A stretch of DNA of 35,217 nucleotides. Source: an uncultured Planctomyces sp. GTDB taxonomy: Bacteria; Planctomycetota; Planctomycetia; Planctomycetales; Planctomycetaceae. Location of the stretch: positions 1-35,217 of the forward strand of contig CALDJX010000181.1 in assembly GCA_937899075.1 (NCBI GenBank), in the 5' to 3' direction. The position numbers and the translations under genes are program-made. Positions 24,608 through 32,777 of the stretch are shown piece after piece (the first letter of the stretch is position 1; every line of letters begins with the position of its first letter). The notes under the pieces were generated by a model, which saw nothing but the letters and a program-made list of their open reading frames with translations, did not search any database and was not told the DNA's origin.

Positions 24608-24708
24608 CTACCAATCCTGCAAATCATGAAGAGCGGGGCGATTGACGTAGCCGTGCCCGCTGAGAGCACAAAGCAACCGATGAAACATACGACGTGAATC
24701 AAACCCAT
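24604..24708 (-). CDS. possible 34-aa membrane peptide, coupled to next gene
   Basis: ATG 24708 opens a 34-residue frame, mostly hydrophobic (MGLIHVVCFIGCFVLSAG). Its TGA overlaps the ATG of the GINT1-like gene by four bases (ATGA), a layout typical of translational coupling. No convincing ribosome binding site is seen, and it could simply be noise in the 212-bp gap after the GT4 gene. Confidence 0.25.
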   Translation of the reverse strand: MGLIHVVCFIGCFVLSAGTATSIAPLFMICRIGR

Positions 24709-24819
24709 GTTCGCACCGGATTTAATTGGGGACGGGCAACTGCCTCCGGCATTCAGTCCGTACCGATTACGAGCATTTGCCAAGAGATGAGCCGTGGAAG
24801 CGTTGCCGGAATGCAACGT

Positions 24820-26016
24820 TCAACCATGCAGAGCGGTCGCGGTTGCCGAGTGGGCAGACTGTCCCAGCAGTTTGTCGATGTGCCGGTCGAAACAGTTAAG
24901 ATGCTGATCCCACGTGTAATTCTCTCGAACGTGGGCGTTGGCACTGGCCGAGAGGCCTACCAGGGATTCCGGGCGGGCGATCACTTCGGCAAGACGCTTC
25001 TGAAAGTCGGATTCATCGTCAGCGATCAGTCCGTTGGCTCCGTCTTCGATGACTTCCGAAAACGGAACTCGGTAGTTGTCGCCGTCTTCCCGAATGACAA
25101 GTGCCGGAGTTCCGTTGGCCATCGATTCAAGCAGGACCAGTGGCATGTTTTCGAGCTTCGATGGAAACAGCAGAAGGTCCGCTTGCCCGTACCAGTCGGC
25201 CGGATTCGGTTGGTAGCCTCGCAGATTCACTTGTGAAGTCAGCTGCAATTCTTCAACCAGATTGCGGCAGTCATCAAGCTCCGGACCATCGCCAACGACG
25301 TCGAGATTCCAGTTGGAACCTCGATGATTCGCCAACGACCTCAGAACAAATTTCCGATTTTTCGATGCGACGAGGCGCCCGACAAAGAGCAGACGCAGCG
25401 GACTGTCAGCATCAAGTCGCCGCTTCTCGACAGCAACGTCGGGGATGTCGATGCCTGTTGGGTTGACCAGAATCGGAGCCCGCAGCGCCGCATTACCGTA
25501 GAAACTCTGAAGAGCGTTGGTCGCGGACTGGTTGAATCTGACAATCGTTGACGAGTGCTTCAGTGCCCACAGTTGTTGCTTGATGTAGAAGTTTCGCGTG
25601 AGACGGTGCTGAAGGCCGGTCATGCCGTAACTGTCAATTTCGTGCGCGATGACGAGTGAATGCGCCAGGTACAGCCAGGGAGTGCGAGGGAATCGTCTGG
25701 CGTGCGTCTTCAGAAATAGATGCTCGGTGGCAATGACGATGTCCGGCTCGTCGAGCGCTACCGAGCCGACATCCCGGCGAGATTGCAGTCCCTGAAGCGT
25801 CGCCGCAAAACGCCACGCGCCCGGGATCGTGTTCCAGTCCCGGCGTGGCAGGCAGGTGACTTCGATGTCGCCCCAGTCTTCGTCGCCATCGTCAAAGCTG
25901 ACAACCGAAACGCGATTCCCTCGCGCGGCGAGGCGACGGATCAGCTCTCGATTGTAGATATGACTGCCGGCCGTCGGTTTCAGCGAACCGGCAAGAATGC
26001 GAATGTGACGGAGCAT
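24820..26016 (-). CDS. glycosyltransferase family 4
   Basis: 398 aa from ATG 26016. The N-terminal Rossmann half begins RILAGSLKPTAGSHIYNREL. The C-terminal half has the GT-B signatures LRLLFVGRLVASKNRKFVL, WNLDVVGDGPELDDC and VNLRGYQPNPADWYGQADL, then the E-x7-E nucleotide-sugar site FPSKLENMPLVLLESMANG. It is a cytoplasmic retaining glycosyltransferase, probably extending a surface glycan. Donor and acceptor are unknown. The start lies 10 bp after a palindromic repeat (26027-26053), and no strong ribosome binding site is visible. Confidence 0.92.
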   Translation of the reverse strand: MLRHIRILAGSLKPTAGSHIYNRELIRRLAARGNRVSVVSFDDGDEDWGDIEVTCLPRRDWNTIPGAWRFAATLQGLQSRRDVGSVALDEPDIVIATEHLFLKTHARRFPRTPWLYLAHSLVIAHEIDSYGMTGLQHRLTRNFYIKQQLWALKHSSTIVRFNQSATNALQSFYGNAALRAPILVNPTGIDIPDVAVEKRRLDADSPLRLLFVGRLVASKNRKFVLRSLANHRGSNWNLDVVGDGPELDDCRNLVEELQLTSQVNLRGYQPNPADWYGQADLLLFPSKLENMPLVLLESMANGTPALVIREDGDNYRVPFSEVIEDGANGLIADDESDFQKRLAEVIARPESLVGLSASANAHVRENYTWDQHLNCFDRHIDKLLGQSAHSATATALHG

Positions 26017-26026
26017 GGTTTATCGC

Positions 26027-26053
26027 CGTAGGTCAGGCTCTGCCTGACGGAGT
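26027..26053. repeat. palindromic CGTAGGTCAGGC repeat, copy 2
   Basis: CGTAGGTCAGGCTCTGCCTG then ACGGAGT. It forms an inverted pair with the copy at 26104-26130, about 50 bp away, filling most of the 109-bp gap between the acetyltransferase and GT4 genes. Confidence 0.8.
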
Positions 26054-26103
26054 AACGTTTTCGAAAAGGTCGAGGCTGACAGTGCAAAAGTAACTGTGCA
26101 TGA

Positions 26104-26130
26104 ACTTCGTCAGGCAAAGCCTGACCTACG
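26104..26130. repeat. palindromic CGTAGGTCAGGC repeat, copy 3
   Basis: ACTTCGTCAGGCAAAGCCTG then ACCTACG, the inverse orientation of copy 2. On the minus strand its CGTAGG supplies the TAG stop codon (26126-26128) of the acetyltransferase gene. Confidence 0.8.
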
Positions 26131-26788
26131 CTTCGACAAGAAAATCGGTGTCGGCTATCGAGAGGACATGAAGCAGCGATTCGCTGACCACTCCGTCGTG
26201 AATCGAGTATTCACGTTCGCATTCGGGGCAGCACAGGTAGGCGAAATTTGCCGGCCGATCCCCTGGAAAACGAGCGATCATCTGGCCACAGCGGCAGACC
26301 GCTCCAATCGAACGAGCCGGCGCGCCGAGCACGAGGTGAAAGTCCGGAACTGACTTCGTCACGACGGCCCCCATGCCAACCATCGCGAATCGACCGATCG
26401 TTAAATCGTTTCCAATGGTCGCTCCCGCTCCGACAGTTGCACCTTCCCGGACCAGAGTCGGCAGCGTGTGCTCGTCCGGATCTGAGTCGCGGAGTTGCTT
26501 CAAATCCGGAGTCGTCGCCCGTGGAAACCGATCGTTCGTGAAGATCGCTCCAGCACTGATCATGACTCCGTCGTCGATCGTCACGGCGTTGCACACATAG
26601 ACCATCGCGTTGATCTTCACTCGGTCGCCGATTTTGACTCCGTACGCGATGTAAGTTTTCTCGCCAACGATGCACTCTTCGCCAATTTCCGAATCATGGC
26701 GAACGTGGACGTTGTCCCAGATCGACGTCTTGTCGCCGATCCGAACGTTGTCTTCGACAATTGCTGTACTGTGAATGCGTGCAGCCAT
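26126..26788 (-). CDS. WbpD/WlbB-like sugar N-acetyltransferase with C-terminal zinc ribbon
   Basis: 220 aa from ATG 26788; an in-frame start at 26848 falls inside a repeat and is unlikely. Residues 1-155 are a left-handed beta helix with hexapeptide repeats (VRIGDKTSIWDNVHV, AYGVKIGDRVKI, VGAGATIGNDLTIG). FTNDRFPR (83-90) is typical of the WbpD/WlbB enzymes that N-acetylate 3-amino nucleotide sugars. Added to this is a short four-Cys segment, CRC at 165-167 and CCPEC at 186-190, a probable zinc ribbon that standard family members lack as far as I recall. The Gfo/Idh/MocA gene at 27258 is the natural dehydrogenase partner (WbpB/WlbA role); an aminotransferase is not in the window. Confidence 0.88.
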   Translation of the reverse strand: MAARIHSTAIVEDNVRIGDKTSIWDNVHVRHDSEIGEECIVGEKTYIAYGVKIGDRVKINAMVYVCNAVTIDDGVMISAGAIFTNDRFPRATTPDLKQLRDSDPDEHTLPTLVREGATVGAGATIGNDLTIGRFAMVGMGAVVTKSVPDFHLVLGAPARSIGAVCRCGQMIARFPGDRPANFAYLCCPECEREYSIHDGVVSESLLHVLSIADTDFLVEA

Positions 26789-26807
26789 AACTGTTTTCTC
26801 ACGGAAT

Positions 26808-26876
26808 CGTAGGCTGGGTCGTGACCCAGCGACGGCAGATGAAATCAAGCTGGGTCAAGACCCAGCCTACTTGACT
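26808..26876. repeat. 69-bp repeat, copy A
   Basis: Starts CGTAGGCTGGGTCGTGACCC and ends GACCCAGCCTACTTGACT. It contains two hairpins, GCTGGGTC-n-GACCCAGC, one at each end. It is about 91 percent identical (6 differences in 69) to 27176-27244, in the same orientation. It lies just upstream of the acetyltransferase start. Confidence 0.88.
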
Positions 26877-26900
26877 TATGACGGTATGCGATTCAGCAGA

Positions 26901-27131
26901 TCACACATCTGTCACTTTGTTTTCTTTATTACTGAGCTTCTCCGACGTTTCACTCTGCCAGGCTCCGATCGACCAAATCATAATTCCGCCAAAGAGGGCA
27001 TCTCCGATTCGGTCCCCAGAGTCGCTGGTGGAAGGCAAGATGAAATCAAAAAAGACATCAAAGCTGTACATTGCACAGAAGCCAATTCCAAATCGCACCC
27101 ATCCGTTATCGAGTAGTTTTTTGAGAGTCAT
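26901..27131 (-). CDS. small membrane protein (76 aa), unknown
   Basis: 76 aa from ATG 27131. The centre is hydrophobic, with two possible short membrane helices (VRFGIGFCAMYSFDVFFDFI and ALFGGIMIWSIGAW) joined by a polar STSDSGDR loop. The C-terminus is charged (SEKLSNKENKV). No family was recognised. A plus-strand frame covers the same bases, but its sequence is less protein-like. It lies exactly between the two 69-bp repeats and has a more AT-rich composition than its neighbours, which hints at a recently acquired piece. Confidence 0.5.
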   Translation of the reverse strand: MTLKKLLDNGWVRFGIGFCAMYSFDVFFDFILPSTSDSGDRIGDALFGGIMIWSIGAWQSETSEKLSNKENKVTDV

Positions 27132-27175
27132 TGCGAAGCCGCAGTGCGAGGTTTAACCGTTATTTACTGCAGTAA

Positions 27176-27244
27176 CGTAGGCTGGGGCGTGACCCAGCGA
27201 TGGCAGATTGAACCAAGCTGGGTCAAGACCCAGCCTACTCGACT
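27176..27244. repeat. 69-bp repeat, copy B
   Basis: Starts CGTAGGCTGGGGCGTGACCC and ends GACCCAGCCTACTCGACT. It is a direct repeat of 26808-26876 and lies 13 bp after the stop codon of the Gfo/Idh/MocA gene. Confidence 0.88.
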
Positions 27245-27257
27245 GACTCAACAGCCA

Positions 27258-28313
27258 TTACGACACCTGACCGGCTGCAGCCGAGAGGCTTTCGGCATCG
27301 GCCGTTTTCGGTTGCCATTTCGTGTGTTTGACGGGTTGCCAGACGCTGTGGTGAAGTGAGTCGTAAGCTGTCTCGATGACTTCGACCGAGGCGAGCGCGT
27401 CTTCCGGGCTGACGAGCAGTTTGTCTTCGCCGCGAATGGCTCGGGTGAAGTTCTCGATCTGGCCTCGGAACGCCTGGAACTTGTTGTAGCCCTCGCCGAA
27501 CTGCACCCAGTCCGTGTCATTGGAGCGTCGATACTTCGACTCTTTCCAACCGACCAGCACCGTGCCGTGCGATCCGTAAATGCTTAAGTAGAAGGGTTGC
27601 TCTTTATTCATGCTCCACGACAGGTCGATGCTGCCCATCACGCCTTCGTTGGTTCGGACGAACATTCGCACGGTGTCTTCAACGTCGAGCTGCTGAATTC
27701 GGCGACCTTCGACAACCTGAACTTCGGCCACGGGACCAAGGAAGTATCGAATGATGTCGACCGAGTGAGTTCCGTTGTCGATCAGAACTCCGCCACCGCT
27801 GATTTCAGGATTCGAATTCCACCGTTGGGACATATCGACATGCCCGGTGAAGCAATTCTCGAAGAGGATGACGTCGCCCAGGATGCCGGAACTGACGATC
27901 GACTTGGCTCGAATCACGTCGGCCGCGTAGCGGAACTTGGTCGCCATCGTCAGCTTGACTTTGTTCTGCGCGGCCGCGTCGAACATCTCTCTCGCGCTCT
28001 TCGAATCGATGGCCAACGGTTTTTCACACAGGACGTGCAGTCCTCGGTTGGCCAGGTCAGCGCAGATATTTCGATGCGTGACAGGCGGCGTGCAAACCAC
28101 GACGGCGTCGAGGTTTTCGGCTTCCGCCATCTCTTCATGAGTCGAGTACGCCTTCGCGCCGATCGATTGTGCGATCGCTTCCGCGGATTCCGTCCGGACA
28201 TCCGCTACCGCAACGAGGTCAGCGATATTCGTGTCGCGAAATGCCTGAGCGTATGCCTGAGCAATTCCGCCGGCTCCAACCATTCCAAAACGAAGACTGG
28301 CACTCGCAATCAT
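27258..28313 (-). CDS. Gfo/Idh/MocA family NAD(P)-dependent sugar dehydrogenase
   Basis: 351 aa from ATG 28313. The Rossmann motif RFGMVGAGGIAQAYAQAF is near residues 8-25, followed by VAVADVR and VVVCTPPVTH. CEKPLAIDS carries the EKP motif (97-99). The C-terminal domain has GGGVLIDNGTHSVDIIRYFL, with the conserved D and H of the active site. It probably oxidises a nucleotide sugar, for example at C3 as in WlbA/WbpB; that assignment rests on the acetyltransferase at 26126. Between the two genes lie the 69-bp repeats and a small ORF. Confidence 0.9.
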   Translation of the reverse strand: MIASASLRFGMVGAGGIAQAYAQAFRDTNIADLVAVADVRTESAEAIAQSIGAKAYSTHEEMAEAENLDAVVVCTPPVTHRNICADLANRGLHVLCEKPLAIDSKSAREMFDAAAQNKVKLTMATKFRYAADVIRAKSIVSSGILGDVILFENCFTGHVDMSQRWNSNPEISGGGVLIDNGTHSVDIIRYFLGPVAEVQVVEGRRIQQLDVEDTVRMFVRTNEGVMGSIDLSWSMNKEQPFYLSIYGSHGTVLVGWKESKYRRSNDTDWVQFGEGYNKFQAFRGQIENFTRAIRGEDKLLVSPEDALASVEVIETAYDSLHHSVWQPVKHTKWQPKTADAESLSAAAGQVS

Positions 28314-28543
28314 GACGTTGGTCCCACGCTAAGAGTTCAACTGGAAAAATCGTCGCGCAAGGCGACCTCCAGAAAGATAGCGCAGAAACTTCACGGCGGA
28401 CGAAATCAGAAACGCGGATTCACGATGCGGCTAAATTGCACATCGGGCGACAATTGTTGTCAGGGCATGACACTTCGCGCCAGATAGAACGGTCGCTCCG
28501 ATTGGGAGCGTGCATCGGACAAAGTATTGACCATGACTGGCTG

Positions 28544-30052
28544 CTACTTCTCAGTGCTGACAATGTCGATCGTCACGTTGGACAGCATGTTCATCAGCGG
28601 GACGAACGATGTGACCAGAGCGGGGCCGTCGTCAGAGAGACTGGAATCGGCCAGTTTGATATGCCCTGGACCGATCCCGCCTTTGCCCAGCGTCGCGTCC
28701 AGCGGAACCCATTTTCCGTCGAGCCATGCTTCGGTCCACATGTGCCCGCCGAAGGCTGCGAGTCGCTCGGCGTAGACCAGTCCCACGGCGACGCGTGACG
28801 GAATTTTCTGAACGCGCAGCATCGCAGCCAGCAGGCAGGCATGTTCGGTGCAGTCTCCTTCGAGGCTTTTGGCGACTTCCGCAGCGGACGCCAGCGCCGT
28901 CGAGAAGTTCTTCTTCTTCAATTCTTTGTAAACGTACTGCTCCATCCGAACTGCGATCGTGCCCGGGTCCAGCGAGCCGGCCGCCGCCTTGCGGGCGTGT
29001 TCCTGCACGCGAGCGTCTTTTGCCTGAAGAAACTGCGTATCGCCAAGATACTCCTGCTGCTGATTTCTCGACGGCTGGATGTTCTTCGGGGGCTGAATTG
29101 AGGAAACAGTCAAATTTGCCGTCTCACTGTCCACCGAAGTGACGGTCTGCGTGCCGCCCGCTGGCAGAAACTTAGCGGGATTTCGGCCTTTGGTTTTGAT
29201 CCGGTAGATGGCTGTTTTCTGGCCGTGCAGGTCAATTGGCGGATCGGTAATCCTGATCAGCGTGTTGGTGGCGACGTCCAGTTCTTCGCCAGCGATTTCC
29301 TGCAGAGCGACTTCGCGCGGCACAGTGTAAGTGACCATTCCCAACAGGTCGGCTTCCGTTCGCAGCGATTCGCCTTTTTCATCCAGGTAAACTCGCATTG
29401 CGATTCCAGGCAGAATTGACTGAGACACGCTGACTTTCAGCAGCGATTTTTCCGACCCGTCGTAGAGCTTGACGATGCGGTAATCGTCGGCGCTGATTCT
29501 CACGTTGACGACCTTTGAGAACTCCGGCATGAACGTCTTGAACGATCGGGACTCGCCCGGCTTGAGAGGCGAATCACTCAGCGATCGATCCTGCCAGGCG
29601 GGAGACTTCACCGTCGCGTCCCATGCCATCTTCTTTGTCTGAACTCGCCCCCCGACCGAGGATTCGATAATCAGATTTGTACCTTCCACCCGTCCGGAGC
29701 TTTCAGTCGTCTGAGCCGGTGGATTCTTCATTTCGAAACTGTACGACAGAAGTTGTCCGTCAGCAGTTTCCTCGGTATGCGTCTTTGACTGAATCTTGAG
29801 TTGCTGCCCGAAACGACGGATGGAAACGCGCTCTTCGGTGTCGGTCGTGTAGACGGTTTCTCGACCTCGCTCGACCTTTCGCATCACAACACGGCCATAC
29901 CCAATCCGCTTCCCCGACAGATGGATCACCTGCCAGCTCTCGTCGACGTCGCTCGTTTCTGCCGCTGAGGCCAGTGTGACGGAAGAAACAATCAGCATTG
30001 CGAGAGTCAGGACACCGGAAAGGTGCGATCGACCAATAGTTCTCAGAAACAT
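28544..30052 (-). CDS. secreted transglutaminase-like (cysteine protease fold) protein
   Basis: 502 aa from ATG 30052. A signal peptide is at 1-30 (LTLAMLIVSSVTLASAAET). The middle 300 residues are a beta-rich region with no clear family. The C-terminal transglutaminase core has all three catalytic residues: C401 in EGDCTEHACLLAAMLR, H437 in GGHMWTEAWLDGKWVP, and D452 in LDATLG. The protein is therefore probably an active amidase, protease or crosslinking enzyme outside the cytoplasmic membrane. Substrate is unknown. It is separated by 230 bp from the Gfo/Idh gene and may have its own promoter. Confidence 0.9.
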   Translation of the reverse strand: MFLRTIGRSHLSGVLTLAMLIVSSVTLASAAETSDVDESWQVIHLSGKRIGYGRVVMRKVERGRETVYTTDTEERVSIRRFGQQLKIQSKTHTEETADGQLLSYSFEMKNPPAQTTESSGRVEGTNLIIESSVGGRVQTKKMAWDATVKSPAWQDRSLSDSPLKPGESRSFKTFMPEFSKVVNVRISADDYRIVKLYDGSEKSLLKVSVSQSILPGIAMRVYLDEKGESLRTEADLLGMVTYTVPREVALQEIAGEELDVATNTLIRITDPPIDLHGQKTAIYRIKTKGRNPAKFLPAGGTQTVTSVDSETANLTVSSIQPPKNIQPSRNQQQEYLGDTQFLQAKDARVQEHARKAAAGSLDPGTIAVRMEQYVYKELKKKNFSTALASAAEVAKSLEGDCTEHACLLAAMLRVQKIPSRVAVGLVYAERLAAFGGHMWTEAWLDGKWVPLDATLGKGGIGPGHIKLADSSLSDDGPALVTSFVPLMNMLSNVTIDIVSTEK

Positions 30053-30707
30053 ATTTCAGCACTCCAGTAGAGATTGTGTCTGCTTGACAGGCGGCGGGAT
30101 TGTCGACGCCTGAGGCGCCGCTTCACAAGTGAGAGTACGAGTGAATCATTGCTGGCGCTGATTGATCCGCGCGGGGAATTGTAGCGATCTTCACTGCTCA
30201 CTCAGCCATGTCGTGCGTTTTGTGAGGATTAGAACTCCGTGCGGCGGCAGTTCAGGCATGAATGCCCACGTCAAAACCGTTGCAGACGGTTTGTCTCGCC
30301 TTCTTGCCGGCTTATCCCAGACCCCGTCAGTGCGTCGGTCGTCAGAGTCGAACGGCGAAAAAGATGCGGACGTTCGCACCACGCGAACTCGGCCCGAAAT
30401 CCCGTGCTAGGTTCAAGTGTGTTTCGCAGAAAGCAGCTGTGTCGATTCCGCGGAGTGAGTTCGTCGGCCTGACGAGGACTCACTTTGCAGACAAGGCAGC
30501 GCTGACTTGATTCACCATTCGGAATGGGAACTCCGTACGGGGAATCGAATCTTCGGCGACGCAGTTGGGGCCGCCGTTATTGGACTTTCACGAAACGAAC
30601 AAACCCTGCCGAAGCATTGGCCGAACGCGATTCAAGTTGAAAGCGCGGCGATGCGAGGCGGTGACTGAAACAGTCGGATCATCCGACGCAGAGGGGATTC
30701 TGGCCTG
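30053..30707. other. 655-bp stretch without a recognised gene
   Basis: Lies between the divergent genes at 30052 (-) and 30708 (+). Short open frames exist on both strands, but none has a good start, ribosome binding site or protein-like composition. One small hairpin, AACCGT-TGCAG-ACGGTT, occurs near 30276. The right end holds the ribosome binding site (GAGGGG) of the gene at 30708. Besides two promoters it might hide a small RNA; I cannot recognise one. Confidence 0.5.
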
Positions 30708-31388
30708 ATGAGTTTTATTCAGAAGTTTGTCAGAAATACTTTTCGAGATGGACAGACGAGCGGCTCAAGCAGCTTCGAGCATTTGACTGAAGATCAGTTG
30801 GAAACTCATCTGCGGATCGCTCGTTACGGTCAGTTCACGCTGACAGATGCAGTCCGTCCTTCGTACGATCTTCAGGTCGTGCCGCAGTCTGGCTTCCGTC
30901 ACGACTCGTACAAGGATGCTGACACGGGCGTCGAAATTCCGGTCGTCATGGCCGCCGCGTCTCGCGAGAGAGTGCTCGATCTGTTTTTCGAACTGCTCGA
31001 CCCAATGGGCAATGAAGTCGACGTTGTGCTTGAGTCCAGCCACGATTCTGACCATGGCTCGCACAACGACCTGGTTCGAGAAGCGATCGACCTGCCAGTT
31101 CTGAAAAGTATCCTGATGGATTACGAAGACCTGCTGCTCGACGATGGCTGCATGGGCATCGCCGTGCTGAATCCGAACATTCCAATGGAAGTTCAGTTCG
31201 ACGAGCACAAACTGCTGATCGCTTACGGTCAGCACTTGAACGCGATCGAAGGCACGCTGATCGACCATTATGTGGATTGCCATGAAGACATGCGGTTCAT
31301 TACTGAAGCCGAGCATGTGCATTCGTCGAGCGAAGAATTCATCGAGCGATTCCGAGAGCTGAAGTACGACCTCGGCATCGACGTCTGA
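30708..31388 (+). CDS. conserved-looking acidic protein of unknown function (226 aa)
   Basis: 226 aa from ATG 30708, with GAGGGG about 10 bases upstream. Mixed alpha/beta, acidic, no signal peptide and no membrane helix, so cytoplasmic. Features: LTEDQLETHLRIARYGQFTL near the N-terminus, IPVVMAAASRERVLDLFFEL, a His/Asp-rich SSHDSDHGSHNDLV, and MEVQFDEHKLLIAYGQHLNA. The spread of hydrophobic residues and a dedicated terminator (31411-31451) show that it is a real gene. I do not recognise the family. Confidence 0.75.
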   Translation: MSFIQKFVRNTFRDGQTSGSSSFEHLTEDQLETHLRIARYGQFTLTDAVRPSYDLQVVPQSGFRHDSYKDADTGVEIPVVMAAASRERVLDLFFELLDPMGNEVDVVLESSHDSDHGSHNDLVREAIDLPVLKSILMDYEDLLLDDGCMGIAVLNPNIPMEVQFDEHKLLIAYGQHLNAIEGTLIDHYVDCHEDMRFITEAEHVHSSSEEFIERFRELKYDLGIDV

Positions 31389-31410
31389 TGAAGACTGGCT
31401 ACAGAAATTC

Positions 31411-31451
31411 AAAACCGGATGAAACACTCAATCAGTGTTTCATCCGGTTTT
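31411..31451. terminator. bidirectional intrinsic terminator
   Basis: A perfect 18-bp stem (31411-31428 with 31434-31451) has a 5-base loop CAATC. It has A-runs at the left and T-runs at the right, so it can act on both strands. It lies between the convergent genes ending at 31388 (+) and 31468 (-). Confidence 0.92.
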
Positions 31452-31467
31452 TCTGTTGCGACGTCTG

Positions 31468-32745
31468 CTACTCCGATGTGGCCTCGACCGTCGGTTCGGG
31501 AGGTTGCTTCCACTCGTAATCGCTTGTGTATCGAACATCGAGCCACGGCGTCGGCAGTTTCTGCCCACCGTTCAACTTCGACGTCAGCAACGCGTCGAGA
31601 ACTCCGCTCGTAAGAAGCGTTCGTTCGACGGGCCATGTCGGCTTTCCGGTTTCGACCATCTTTTCGAAGCCCTGCACGATGAACGTGAAGTGGCCGTAGG
31701 GCCGCTCTTCCTGAACCTGAAATTCCGTTGACTCGATTTCGGTTTCGCCCGCGTACTTCCAGGCAGCGGTCCAGGACGTCGCTGCCCCGTTCAGTGTCAG
31801 AATGCTGGCTCGCAACCCGTCGCGATACTCGACCATCCAAAGCACAGGTTCGCGAACGCTTTCTTCCAGCGTCTTGTTTCGATTAATCCACCGCTTGACC
31901 GGCAACCGGTCCACCGTCGCTTCGTAAAGCGGCGAACTGAATCGTCCAGCCTCGCGAGCTTTCCAAACGGCATCGCCGGTCAGGCACTGCACGCTGCGAA
32001 CTCCGGTTTCGCCGCCGGCACGTCTTTCGACCAGACACTGCACCATTTCCAAAGCGTGAAACCCGTAAGCGTCCAGCGAGCCGTATGAAACAGCGACGAT
32101 CTCTTCGATCTGAGCATTACGGCGAGTGTCGACCGGCGGGTATCGCCATAAGACAGGCAGCGAAGAGCCGGCCATTAGCGGGACCTCGAGTTCTTTTGCT
32201 CGGTCATAAATCCATTTCGCATCGGTCCAGTTGTCCGCGAGGTGTTTGTCACTAAAGACGGGAACTGATCGACCGGCTGCTTCGAAAGTCCTGGCAACCT
32301 CTCCGAACAACCGCCGCTTGGGGAACTGCTTATTGCCGGTTGCAGACTTTTCGTAATCACCGTGTTCGGCAATGAGTAAAACGCCGTCGACGTTCAACGT
32401 GTTTGAACCGTGAGTCAGTGCCTCGGCAACAGAGTCGGCAATCGGAAACCCGTACGTTTTTGACCACTCGCGGCTGAGATCGCCCCTCGGCACCTGATCA
32501 ACAAAGAGCGACGTCAGTCGAAGGTCTGGCCGCGGTTGTTGATCATTCAGCGAGTAACCGCGAAGCACCCGGCCGATGATAACATCCGCGTGCGAATTCT
32601 TCCGGACGACTGTCGCGATGCCAGCAATCCTTGGGAGCGACTTTTCGTCGGCGGGCTTGTCAGCCGGCTGCTGAGCATTGCAACGGTTGCCTGCGAGAAT
32701 CACCGCGAGCAGAAAGAGGAAGAACCGCAGCATGTTGATTCTCAT
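31468..32745 (-). CDS. secreted Gfo/Idh/MocA-like protein, unknown function
   Basis: 425 aa from ATG 32745 (GAGAGAAC upstream). The signal peptide is MLRFFLFLLAVILAGNRCNA, cleaved near AQQP. The fold resembles Gfo/Idh/MocA proteins: an N-terminal alpha/beta half with SVAEALTHGSNTLNVDGVLL and GRSVPVFSDKHLADNW in the place of the EKP region. However, the glycine-rich NAD motif is replaced by IAGIATVVRKNSHADVI, so cofactor binding is doubtful. Export also argues against normal NAD use. It is the last gene of the operon that starts beyond the right edge; the gap to the halogenase-like gene is 32 bp. Function unknown. Confidence 0.72.
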   Translation of the reverse strand: MRINMLRFFLFLLAVILAGNRCNAQQPADKPADEKSLPRIAGIATVVRKNSHADVIIGRVLRGYSLNDQQPRPDLRLTSLFVDQVPRGDLSREWSKTYGFPIADSVAEALTHGSNTLNVDGVLLIAEHGDYEKSATGNKQFPKRRLFGEVARTFEAAGRSVPVFSDKHLADNWTDAKWIYDRAKELEVPLMAGSSLPVLWRYPPVDTRRNAQIEEIVAVSYGSLDAYGFHALEMVQCLVERRAGGETGVRSVQCLTGDAVWKAREAGRFSSPLYEATVDRLPVKRWINRNKTLEESVREPVLWMVEYRDGLRASILTLNGAATSWTAAWKYAGETEIESTEFQVQEERPYGHFTFIVQGFEKMVETGKPTWPVERTLLTSGVLDALLTSKLNGGQKLPTPWLDVRYTSDYEWKQPPEPTVEATSE

Positions 32746-32777
32746 GACCGTTCTCTCTGGGCGAATTTACGCCCTTG

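Noticed and set aside
27597-28487. 296-codon plus-strand frame opposite the Gfo/Idh/MocA gene
   Set aside because: No domain recognisable, and the opposite strand has the EKP and Rossmann motifs.
30162-30510. Small ORFs of 60-82 codons in the 30.1-30.5 kb gap
   Set aside because: Several overlapping frames on both strands, Arg/Ser-rich, no ribosome binding sites and no family resemblance.
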